52,356 bases of DNA, from positions 1 to 52,356 of the IMG/VR virus record IMGVR_UViG_3300021959_000062. The stretch is one strand, 5' to 3'. Made by a program: the position numbers and the translations under genes. Below, one piece after another: positions 31,901-37,900 of this stretch (its first letter is position 1; the number at the start of each line of letters is the position of its first letter). The notes below the pieces were generated by a model. It worked only from the letters and a program-made list of their open reading frames with translations. It was not told where the DNA came from and searched no databases. Source of the stretch: a virus.

Positions 31901-33591
31901 TTGCCATCTAATAGATCTGCATTTAAGCTTATGACTACATTCGTATTTCCATAAAGTTCTAAAGGTGATTCGCTTATTCCTAAATTTGGAGAGATATTAA
32001 CTTTACCCTTAACAGTAATACCATCAGCAAATGTTTTAAGTCCATTGATAGTTTCATCTGTCGTTTTCTTAACATATAAAGTATCAGCAATATTTTTTAA
32101 TAAAATTGTAGATTGATCGCCATCAAGATTTTGTAAGACAAAGACAGATTCTGCACTACCTCCATTTATATCATCTTGATAATCACTATCTCCATCACCA
32201 TCTATATCTGCACCTGAAGCAAATACATTGGTAACAAGTTTTAGCTCATCAGCTGCAGGATAATATGCAATCAAACCTGTTTTATTAGAAAATGCTCCAC
32301 CGTAAACAAAACTAACACCTCTCGGTGTGTCTGGTAATAAATTAGGACTATTAGTAGCAAATAATGGCAAATTATCAAAAACAGAAAGCTGACCATTAAT
32401 CGTCACATCGTTTTGTAAAGTAGTATCACCATAAATAGTTTTTGTTCCAGTATCAGGAACAGGTGTGTATCCTAAAGAATTAACTATATCTGTTTTATCT
32501 GCATACAATACAGTGGTAACTAATCCGTTAGAATCAACGCCTACTTTTGTGTATTGTCCAGGAACTACGGCTGATGGCAGAACCGAAGTATTTATCGTTC
32601 CTGTCAAATTAGAAGCATCACTATAATAAGAGCCCTCTTGATTATCTAGCCTGTCAGCATCTAAAAGAGATCCAGGTCCAGAATTACCAAGATGAAAAGG
32701 AGTATAGCCTAATATAGAGACAATATCTGATTCAGATAGGGACTCACCAGATACTACTCTACCTTTAGAGTCAGTAGTGACTTTAGAATATGTACCTGCG
32801 GTTCCTGTTACACTCAGATTTATGTTATTATCTTCTACAAGAATATCTGATGATGATGGTATATTAATAACTACAGAACCATTAGGAATCTCTAAAGCAC
32901 CACCACCAACTAATCCTGAACCTGCTACAATATCTACGTTCACACCACTAAATACAAAATTACCTGTAGCAATTGGAAAAGATTTTATCTTAGAACCATC
33001 GTAGTATACTAGTTGATTTTGAGTATAGAAATTATTATTAGTACCACCTTTACTAATGGGTACTTGTCCGTCAATTGCTCCCAGGTCTAACTCTGCAACT
33101 CTAGCTATTGTACTATCAATCTTAATTTCATTTGAATTACTAATTTCAAGTCCTTCACCCAACTCAACATTAACAGTAACGTTATTTGTTCCATCTGTTT
33201 TAGATAATCCAGAACCAACTAAAACTCCTGTAACAGCATTAGATGCAACTGTTGCATCATTTATAATATCTTGAATAGAGTGACTTGAAGAAGATAATTT
33301 TTGACCATCAAAGAATATAATATTTCCACTAGAATATGTTGTATTATTTGTTCCACCACTAGATATAGACAGTACTTCAAACTGATTAGCATTCTGGCCT
33401 GCAGCACCCTGATCGCCAGCCTCTCCCTTAATTCCTTGAGGCCCTTGAGATATGTTAACTACTTTTATTTGATTGGTATTTTCATCAGAAATAACAACAC
33501 GAGAAGTGATTATTGTATCATTTTCATCTTGTCTAGAAATTATCAAATATTGATTAGTTTGAAATTGTTGATCTACTGTAACTTTTGTCAT
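19912..33591 (-). CDS. Giant virion adhesin/fibre protein, about 4559 aa
   Basis: A single uninterrupted frame of about 13.7 kb. I prefer the ATG at 33589-33591 (MTKVTVDQQ), which overlaps the upstream stop as ATGA; an ATG two codons earlier is possible. Numbering from the preferred start: collagen-like stub about 50-66; repeated 'GGTNN...YYDG' blocks; a YadA-head-like run about 640-705 (SISIGPNTITSNDSLAVGQG, then NSVALGNNST, NSISMGNYG, NQIAVGAF). A domain near 740-790 (IPNNKTLAYQAEVLVTKAFG) is related to one in the 1505-aa fibre. CADG/He_PIG-like domains lie about 1174-1275 (LPSWLSFNTSTRVFTGTPSG) and 3660-3752 (LPSGLSYSIYF ... ILIQGVP). The rest is beta-rich S/T/N-dominated repeats. It is probably a long trimeric or extended fibre; attachment site on the virion is unknown. 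Its calculated mass would be near 500 kDa. Confidence 0.9.
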   Translation of the reverse strand: MTKVTVDQQFQTNQYLIISRQDENDTIITSRVVISDENTNQIKVVNISQGPQGIKGEAGDQGAAGQNANQFEVLSISSGGTNNTTYSSGNIIFFDGQKLSSSSHSIQDIINDATVASNAVTGVLVGSGLSKTDGTNNVTVNVELGEGLEISNSNEIKIDSTIARVAELDLGAIDGQVPISKGGTNNNFYTQNQLVYYDGSKIKSFPIATGNFVFSGVNVDIVAGSGLVGGGALEIPNGSVVINIPSSSDILVEDNNINLSVTGTAGTYSKVTTDSKGRVVSGESLSESDIVSILGYTPFHLGNSGPGSLLDADRLDNQEGSYYSDASNLTGTINTSVLPSAVVPGQYTKVGVDSNGLVTTVLYADKTDIVNSLGYTPVPDTGTKTIYGDTTLQNDVTINGQLSVFDNLPLFATNSPNLLPDTPRGVSFVYGGAFSNKTGLIAYYPAADELKLVTNVFASGADIDGDGDSDYQDDINGGSAESVFVLQNLDGDQSTILLKNIADTLYVKKTTDETINGLKTFADGITVKGKVNISPNLGISESPLELYGNTNVVISLNADLLDGKHGTDYRDAAQMTGAFSYDNVTFDHIQGTHNYLSKFNDTVNDPAGRIDSTVIQQDSNNDIVVDSPNNLSMGTGNLLNANRSISIGPNTITSNDSLAVGQGHTVNTNNSVALGNNSTAGGLNSISMGNYGITSLPNQIAVGAFNVNDASGLRLEHGQYTSVNMHLQGTEVGDTWTSLSPTIQIPNNKTLAYQAEVLVTKAFGTGVAHFKLESGVFKNATFRNSNNIVEIINKTTHPQIPKKNELFNNSQIKNHYHTFDHTNEQRTLQDVKVNAPPLQNNDITTQNVKSNYRYTKIHKAASGTYRKTNDGNLILDIHEPLYSGTFFTDDTNRGIKITSKNHGVTTNSFVDLSFKHNSSYSLDDRAYKAYSVIDSNTFFVERPMYTGFLSYYEGSSTIDYAKLIINLDSVGVDDGAAGLEYVSDLLNIATKIYTTGPEGVQIFSNGIKHNENDYDGSASLSIDTIPVPKKLSYPSGLEVTLIPLASNSGSVFVSHKHDISGTFNSASTKFKKTKGIYTRRKTHDGIMSLDIYGTGLNNEIVLPHTPLSYELCTGYKDDDNSIFEVDNINDQFFLKAKDPLNYESKNIYSVRIKAQDRLNNTSKEKNFTITVNDTRAPYRHYSIPDQTIDISETFSYTVPSDLFNEEENEGVLTFDAIQQSGSALPSWLSFNTSTRVFTGTPSGYDLGIYNIRVFANNNFSGIFNDFFLTVTDNAVQIFDAERSNHKDITDIQLLSSNINENSPSGTIVGQISGVGSYDPYFTFSTAQNNFKANLVNGKDLFEVTPIIHEHPTATISGDLSQIPISGLLENSALPDDCRLEAAYTPFTISGTPGLIDGRLHLINAYRDNSQHVFSGLQIFNSATDKLSSFFTVESFNDYSIFVGGREVLTTEKDLLFPEEILTEAGNQILTRDSNIRDVSLFTEENEFFRSEASGSTTEEPLFTLSLGKLTENIFWASGYPGYPDANLLVHDLLSFTSRSRDYSIIIDTTGNLDNFNPSPQSGLKRSNIKYGSDRFNFRNTVQNPVLALYGIGSGDLCTLLSEDNNLITSEDSDDIVSNNENHHGTRIELNDTYEIFQSYHVTKDNGKLKFNTFDNIMQENGDFLVHDYAIAAKSGDACLSFPGSRKGDIVLTYPDAVDMSDSVFNYYYNWGKLIPFTFTNDKFFVKTNKTYSGSNSTKTIRYNQTIPQASNYRISGLKTYTHTIQSGDCPIDVGIAAIKGFASQENNYNAEYATGVVEFYTQAGTGEITINTLRDINLDSRYSNSVNLHTVASNNNSLDLPIATQYSDIEIVDADSIKLKNYFYLPDSGINGNGTFTANFDKKHNYIEEASTIINRLPIEFTNSITTLSGVTTVSGNRPKDYVFDIDSINGNKITVRDDANYLLKEDNRQDYFDQALKGKYITNGIAFSGSFFHNDSRIYDVRYNDTNILNKNFVAFEYDISSKIISFILPSGTVKEYDELIITFPEGYNYSDNVLHSLVTKENFLTSSSLTDLEPNKDSVLLETSTSVDPNAGLEQVRITGMLDNVEFDINGTCFIDYNLPNRLQSGLLLNHSGSLINGYEMSSFVSGFSFTGVIPKNNNVLSTNISTLILDEHIGKSSVFATGSNFFYSGTRLLRQTTSSDIGFSEYYLTDSDSTTNLQPSDLTGVGSSSNPYSYNFENKTSGVKYLEFLYLGQNINDLTIAGRYLSSGSTDRVAPKLKIYKITLETQTQNYRNQLGGLAPPSFSSSVAYQRSDYTVPHDQIYVDTDFHSNGRTSYFNTPANITGIRIETIAGGPGSAFGYGWTYYVGDGQQTWDAGYMNFGGALSTHRGQSHVQYKTTTDSQNPLITSSTHTFSSNAIDITDRFIVSEPQAPRYSEWIQDINVNISNLKRFDIIRIEIDNTENNTTANFNFTTNVDNPVNIKPYILESETILNTGTDYLPYINPNPPDLIYTPVPTLDANDCIDCTTNLPQYIPERNPGYSTLAKHDYHVLPIIRTNNKYCGVTYDKNKQLWFNGNILKINQFDSGKTYLSKDDELEILSWNDTAISSTGVTKFVHKFNPTNENSVISGISIQGSRSIPPKTSGVPHALMFQNAQRFNLNLGFSHNELLNNRGDISLIKSTSGQFNLYDYNNIHYHTYGGTTSNYPLDINGKLVSTPQTGIYTVSHNDKLCESGTLCVRISAYNISAFSGIPDIRDRRTFGELPNNIDVNGVKGRIRPFGVNKKMYFDFKDDFAAISDDYYIEDLIEPNIISINVPYNSNHVGKSGLVYIIDSDQNIKANLNPNLDNDFIVSQGSLSDLNQQDKKIFNYYDRDSKRWKHTIHLKNDQIAYSGYDIELNDTDTKFLSLNPNKIEISGIQYSFDAIDPVFTTLTGTSLTVPSNITEVKFKIITLQGDQNLFNSDTFSTPRVALSGIGYYKTELEEPAHYGWHGNGWTIGVEWQPPAENFSNRDMTIRVSDFTGSTDKLLNISKYLVPEISPAYTGYVVAGTNNWELTFDISNIDVNTLFTQGRIAFDITDTPEPSQVNIKNTDANSVVYSGGGGSTTGTFNPQLVLKDITTSPYTTLASGTGAIVVVPHLSDRPTYDLQLNNLSTTYYLNIEDEDKIKFQIPALLGPVSTEVTNNLNITFNTNSDYNLILSSSLYNSNTKRFEIIATPQNTGNTNYYENSAKFVNQSVSISIKQAVYDEYGAHSYQTYTDSFGFNLVFYKPVQFEKIINPGVIPFTVDNPWTMDFYIASGVTEHDAVNRPNARVFNTPNIGLYQGNPIEYDTTYEYDSTLRKWKVQIISSKDMFGNYVDNTGLYPIDIYIEDDLTSSTSNDSYVIQYNDKKIMKNISADVYGTPNNEFFTKVDSIDLNEQSSNDISFPSSLKEGSISLSSPVRKYDRDLKLWQNSYIGNKMTDKFDVRLNTNGSQLAIECKGIGKDKIIAVAKFDTIEIESNELQGLPLTITGIVGYTGPNGSGQEVRQGEEAWELQFKTIGGLAHANYPPTIRLTDMPTACSGFDPLIDTQMQCLITPPLWNPNDRGGSWSYHFSGLPSCTLVGLKDINIFAVDTNTGLLPASPYLPDTDSVDHRYNYIEGNFTGTPPQIVNSILYENMGVMKPFCGNVLYKKQYDFGPTVPPLCIGPTGIRNYSVSGSLPSGLSYSIYFPEETNFPREPYSNIGSGHILIQGVPTEFANGGAYSEELTLKIEDARGLEAQRTFTFVDTSVPNDPDVGIAVYFKTEDAILSPEGGSGLVKGSSSNWRPPPIEQTIVCNSILPHNRCGVLDVVYSGTLSADTKVYIIEPADDDSANDLSVDDEIYLKIPDVNNDDLNGFYVVQSNDTGKYIDAGLSLTIQTTGTAQVIKGEHKNINLSNFNDFFEGNLVSNVSTCLIGGGKVGTKLTSNGGSSTELGLRGILVPSFKTSITGTIPFANNNIRYSGLKFDRVNSETDIISKASWSDCWQTGNLYISGIIVPPIHAEIVDPPPAQDYFFSFNGARFALATRLAFGDNEVQRLIPDNERNGTLKYSLTNLTSNTIIQSGSVGGGNSFDTETLTTSSGAIYKLFIEHESDDFPTYDHSALPDDNNEYIWVHKGDNLTTIPTQNSFPPITTAGFDSISVTNSLTDLDPNGVVMDPIIGIAYGGYIPDDAGIGQAIPYNHSGTVSVSGTWSTEDFLPKISGVIQKSLMTSPINNVNASYAGDTNQIVIQTTGVIEDNVVSIKLFNGSDLFDSHQLVVGSSNLNSSSRLIYTKDLGTTTRNNLTSDITFKSVVEEVTTTGILVRHNNLSIQSGDLAGIDKNSYVSTELASLDNAGVISVASGSTTHFLLENSNQESDWTDSFASGDFVDVYLNINDNIKIMPYNTTFITEGKYGFQITGRSNVRENEDLVYKICTAENSGQPIFDNATYPHVGITYKKHFQNYPLYVNKPISIVTGTVNKTGNTLTFSTLGGKRPIANYAPDVQLAAGTNDYSYCGFLRNSINPDILIDEYDSVNDRLNISFNLDPQYGIDWSTYSQIKIKISDETGTDEYTYTY

Positions 33592-34019
33592 GTGCAAGTT
33601 CCGCAGTTGTCCTGAACGTCAAATGTTCCAGAAAATGCGTTTGTATCTGGAACATTCCTAGATTGAACAGTAACCGTACCTCCTAAAATTCTAAAGACTT
33701 TTTTGCCACCACCACTATATAAATCATTAGGTTCTTGTAGTTCTAAGTCATAAGCTGCACTTGTAAACGTATAAGCCGCTGTTTGTGAAGCTGGTATCTT
33801 AAGACTTAATTTACCTTCTGCTGGAACTAACACAAATTCATAAGTAGAATTTCTAGTGTCTGTGATAAAAGTAGAAATATTACTTTCGTTATCTTTCCAT
33901 CTAAGTCTAGCGACCCAGTTAGTTAAATCAATAATATTTTCATTATTGTCTTTATACTCAAAACTAATAACAAAAGCAGTACCTTTTTCTATAGTAAAAT
34001 TATAACTTGCTGCTGGCAT
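33588..34019 (-). CDS. BppU-N-like fibre-anchor protein, copy 2
   Basis: The 143-aa protein begins MPAASYNFTIEKGTAFVISF and continues DLTNWVARLRWKDNES ... AAYDLELQEPNDLYSGGGK ... ILGGTVTVQS. This is the layout of the N-terminal domain of upper-baseplate proteins (BppU_N) and of many small phage proteins next to fibres. It is clearly paralogous to the 133-aa protein at 40849-41250. The C-terminus has DNCGTCT. It has a GAGGAT Shine-Dalgarno, and its stop overlaps the start of the giant gene. It may be a stand-alone anchor or adaptor for the fibre encoded after it. Confidence 0.75.
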   Translation of the reverse strand: MPAASYNFTIEKGTAFVISFEYKDNNENIIDLTNWVARLRWKDNESNISTFITDTRNSTYEFVLVPAEGKLSLKIPASQTAAYTFTSAAYDLELQEPNDLYSGGGKKVFRILGGTVTVQSRNVPDTNAFSGTFDVQDNCGTCT

Positions 34020-34043
34020 AATTATATCCTCTAAATTAAATTG

Positions 34044-34565
34044 TTAAGAATAAAAATCTCTAGATCTGTCTGAACTATCTTGTAAATATCTAGGATCAAA
34101 TTTGTTACCAACAAAAGGACTGAGAATAGCATGAAGGGCCTGTACATTACCAATCTGATGATCTTCTAATAACTTCTTATACATCGCGCAAGGACCCTGG
34201 TTTAAAATTACCTCATAACCTCTCAACCCTCCACCCACAGCAAGCTGTGCGGGTCCCAGGGCAGCTTTAATACCTTCTGTGGCAGCCTTGGTTCTGAGAG
34301 AACTTTGATCTAGAATACAAGCAGCCTTTAGAGAAGTTAGACTAATAAAATCTAAATCTTTATCTTCTGCAAGTACAGGGTCAGGAGTGATGTCAGGATT
34401 GACAATATTAATTGTATAATCTACTGTTAAGTCTACTTCTTTTATTACATATTGAGCTGCTACAACAATTAGCTGTTGAACTCTCTCATCGCTATAAGTA
34501 GGTGTGTCTGAAAGATCATTAATCCACGACCTCACAATTAGAGGTATTTCTACATTCCATGACAT
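34044..34565 (-). CDS. Probable head-tail connector (gp6-like)
   Basis: This 173-aa helical protein begins MSWNVEIPLIVRSWINDLSD and continues YSDERVQQLIVVAAQYVIKE ... FISLTSLKAACIL. The pattern resembles the small helical connectors that dock under the portal (HK97 gp6-like family). Residues 90-130 contain ALGPAQLAVGGGLRGYE. It is isolated between fibre genes rather than next to the other neck genes. A structured intergenic region lies upstream, and no strong Shine-Dalgarno is visible. The family call is based on pattern memory and length. Confidence 0.6.
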   Translation of the reverse strand: MSWNVEIPLIVRSWINDLSDTPTYSDERVQQLIVVAAQYVIKEVDLTVDYTINIVNPDITPDPVLAEDKDLDFISLTSLKAACILDQSSLRTKAATEGIKAALGPAQLAVGGGLRGYEVILNQGPCAMYKKLLEDHQIGNVQALHAILSPFVGNKFDPRYLQDSSDRSRDFYS

Positions 34566-34568
34566 AAT

Positions 34569-34635
34569 TTAGGCCCATTTCTAAAGTGATATTTGCAAAT
34601 ATAGAATTCTACTGATTCTATACACCTAAGCCTAA
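34569..34635. repeat. Nested inverted repeats in the gap before the connector gene
   Basis: The 70-base gap holds a perfect 14-bp palindrome ATATTTGCAAATAT (34589-34602). An 8-bp stem TATAGAAT/ATTCTATA has a 7-base loop (34600-34607 with 34615-34622). An outer pair TTAGGC/GCCTAA lies at 34569-34574 and 34630-34635. No T-tract follows, so an intrinsic terminator is unlikely; a protein-binding site or RNA-processing hairpin fits better. Confidence 0.7.
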
Positions 34636-34944
34636 TTAAGACGATATAATATCCTGTTGTTGACCGAGCTTAGTGACATAAGCTATCAATGAACCCATAG
34701 CTGCTGCTAAGTCAGGGTCTGTAGCTGATTCTTCTAACATATTTTCTATTCTAATCCATTGACCACCATCAGGTTCTAGCTCTGCAACGCCATCAAACAT
34801 ACCATATTTATGTAATTTGACTTCTCCAGATATTTCACCATTAGGATCTGGACCCTTAATAGCAATTTCTTCTACCCATACTCTGTCATATGCTTTTGCA
34901 GGTATAGTGGTTGGTGATGCTGCTGGTAAAACTGGTAAACTCAT
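34636..34944 (-). CDS. Hypothetical 102-aa protein in the fibre cluster
   Basis: The protein begins MSLPVLPAASPTTIPAKAYDRVWVEEIAIKG and looks beta-rich in its first two thirds, with a helical C-terminus (DPDLAAAMGSLIAYVTKLGQ). A strong AAGGAGAG Shine-Dalgarno precedes the ATG. It sits between the 1505-aa fibre and the connector gene. No family was recognised; a small structural adaptor is plausible from its position only. Confidence 0.75.
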   Translation of the reverse strand: MSLPVLPAASPTTIPAKAYDRVWVEEIAIKGPDPNGEISGEVKLHKYGMFDGVAELEPDGGQWIRIENMLEESATDPDLAAAMGSLIAYVTKLGQQQDIISS

Positions 34945-34955
34945 TTTACTCTCCT

Positions 34956-37900
34956 TTATGGTATCAGTTCATTATTTGTATTAGAAAATATATTAGCTTC
35001 TCTATAGGCTGATGTTTCATTTAATCCACCAACTTCTAGTAGATCAACTTTAGCTACCCAGTGAACATTAGTAGATGCTGCTCCTTTACATTGTACGAGC
35101 AAGAAATCTGTTTGACCAGAACCAGCTCCAGCAAATGCCAATTGAGCATCCCAGGCACTATTAGATTCAGCTATCACAGTTTTTGTAACCGAACCAACTA
35201 CAGCCGTACCATATGCATCATTGTGTAAACAGGCTTTGAGTTGATATGCTGCATGTTGTCTTCCTGCTGCTGTATTTCCAGTATTTGTTCTACGTCCTAC
35301 AATATTTACGTCAGCAAAAAATGTTTTATTAGAAGGTAATCTAACTCCACTATACATACCATTATTCATTTCGAGGCTAGTAAAAGTAGCATTAGTGGTT
35401 TCACCTGTTAATAAATTCATGCTGTTTTGAGCATTTCCAGGAAACTCACCCCAAGCTGCTTCTGTGGAATGTACAATTGTACCACTTTGATGTAGTAATC
35501 CACTGACTCCTACGTTCAGTCCTGTAGTAGCTGTGATACCTTTTGTACTTACTGTGTCAGATAAATCAATATTAATTTCAGTATTAGGAGTTTCTGTAAC
35601 AGCAAAATTAGAAGCAAGATCTAAAGTAACAATATCTGCTCCACCAACTTGAGTGCCATTAGCTTTAACGGTTGTCATACTACCACCGCCGCCACCAGCA
35701 TTTGCGTCAACATAAGCTTTAATAGATTGCTGTGTAGCTAAGTGTGTAGCACTATCGGAAGCCATATTATCTTCATCTTTTACAGGAACAACAAAATCAA
35801 GTGTTCCATCTCCATCTTCATAAGTAACAGTAATAAAAGTTTCAGTATTTCCTGTAACCATACCTCCAACAAAATCTTCAACTTGTTCTTCAGTAAGACT
35901 ACTTCCACTTCCACCATCAGCAGCCCAGGAGACAGCACCATTACCATCAGTTTTTAAGATCTGATTTGCAGAACCATCTGCTGTAGGGAAAGTGAATGCA
36001 CCATTGATATTTAGTTTGCCAATTTGCACAGTGTCTTCACTACCATCAACAAACAACAAGTCAATATCTGTGTCACCTTCAACTCTAAAATCAACAGCTG
36101 CTCCACCTTCATTAAATACAGCCGCTCCTCTAACATCTAATGTTCCACCAAAGTAATTCTTGGCATCGGTAGAAACTTGATAAACACCATATTCATTGGT
36201 TACAGTTGTGTTTCCTCCACCAGCATCACTTAAATATAAGCCGTAATGATTTGTAACAGTATTATTCGTTCCTTGTAAAGAAGGAATAGTCTTAATGTCA
36301 AATGCATTTGTGACAGTAACATTAGAAGCAGCACTATTAATAGACATGTTTGCTCTAACGGCTGTTAACTCAGCTAAGGTATTCGTACCATCTGGAGAAT
36401 AAATAACAGGAACAGCATTAACTCCTATGGCATATCCACCATCAGTAGTTGATGCACTTAAATATTTTTCTGCTCTACTATTAAGCCCTATATGAAAATA
36501 TGATCCATCAGTAGTAGAATAGGCCCTACCTAGAACGTTAATGGTTCTAGAATATGTACTATTTGTTTTGTTTGCCTCATAAACATGTAGTTTAGAATTA
36601 ATGCTTCCGTCGGTGCTGTTCCCAATTAGCACAGAGTCTTTACTTGCGTCTAAAAATAGTAGATTTGCATCAGTATCACCCTCTACTCTAAAATCAATAT
36701 TAGCTCCACCTTCGTTAAATACTGTGACAGAATTTCCAATTACAGCTTGATTGGTGGAAGCGTTTATAGTAACATTTTGATCAAAAGTAGTAGCAGAAGC
36801 TCCGAATGTTGCTTTAGTGGAATTGTCTACCGAAATTTGAAGAGAAGAAGTGCCAACAGCATCACCTTCATCAACAGCTATAACACTAGCGGTATTACCA
36901 TTATAAAATCTAGTTTTTAGTGCAGAACTTGTGTCTTCTATGGTAATGTGTCCACCGTCTGAATATTCACCTTTAACATGAAGTATGCCTGCTGGACTAT
37001 TAGTCCCAATACCTACTTTATCTGCACTTCCATCTACAAAAAGAAGGTTCTGATTAGTATCTCCTTCTACTCTAAAATCAACAGAAGCCCCAGCTTCATT
37101 AAAGATAAAATCCCCATCATTATTTATTATAGCTCTTTCACTACCAGCTGTAATAAATCTCATATTAATGGCACCACTAGTACCAATGTTAAAACTAGAA
37201 GTAGAGACTCCAAAACCAGCATAACCACCAGATTCGTCATAAGCTCGTAAATATCCTAAAGATGCTACATTTCCATCTAATGCTTTATCAGGATACTCCC
37301 AACGAAGCAAATCTGTTAAAGCACCAATCTTAGCAGAAGTAACTCCATCGTCTTTAATTCTTAAGGTATCACTATTAATTTCTATAGTACTATCATCAAC
37401 GCTAACAGCAAATGTTCTATTGGCACTAATATCCCCACCACCAGTAAGGCCATCACCAGCAGTTAAAGTAACACTTGTATGATCTATATGTTCATTGGCT
37501 ACAAAATTATTGGCTGCATCATGATCTACTACAAACTCTAAATTACCATTAGTATCATCATAAGTAACAGAAATGCCTGTTTCTGTGTCATCAACCATTC
37601 CTCCTACTATATCTTGAACTTGTTCAGTTGTTAGTGCAGGAACGATGGTTGCATCTACGTAAGCCTTTACTGATTGTTGAGTAGGAACCTTAGTATCTGA
37701 ATCAGAGGACATATTATCTTCATCTACAACAAAACTCATTCCAGCGGTAGTGCTATCACTGTTCATTACAGCACCAGCAGCATTAACATTAGTTGCATCA
37801 GTTACATCTGCTGAAGCCTCAATAGCGTCTAACTTAGTTTTATCTCCGTTAGCAAACGCACCTTCTGATGGCTTGACTTGTAAGGTAGAAATAGTAACGC

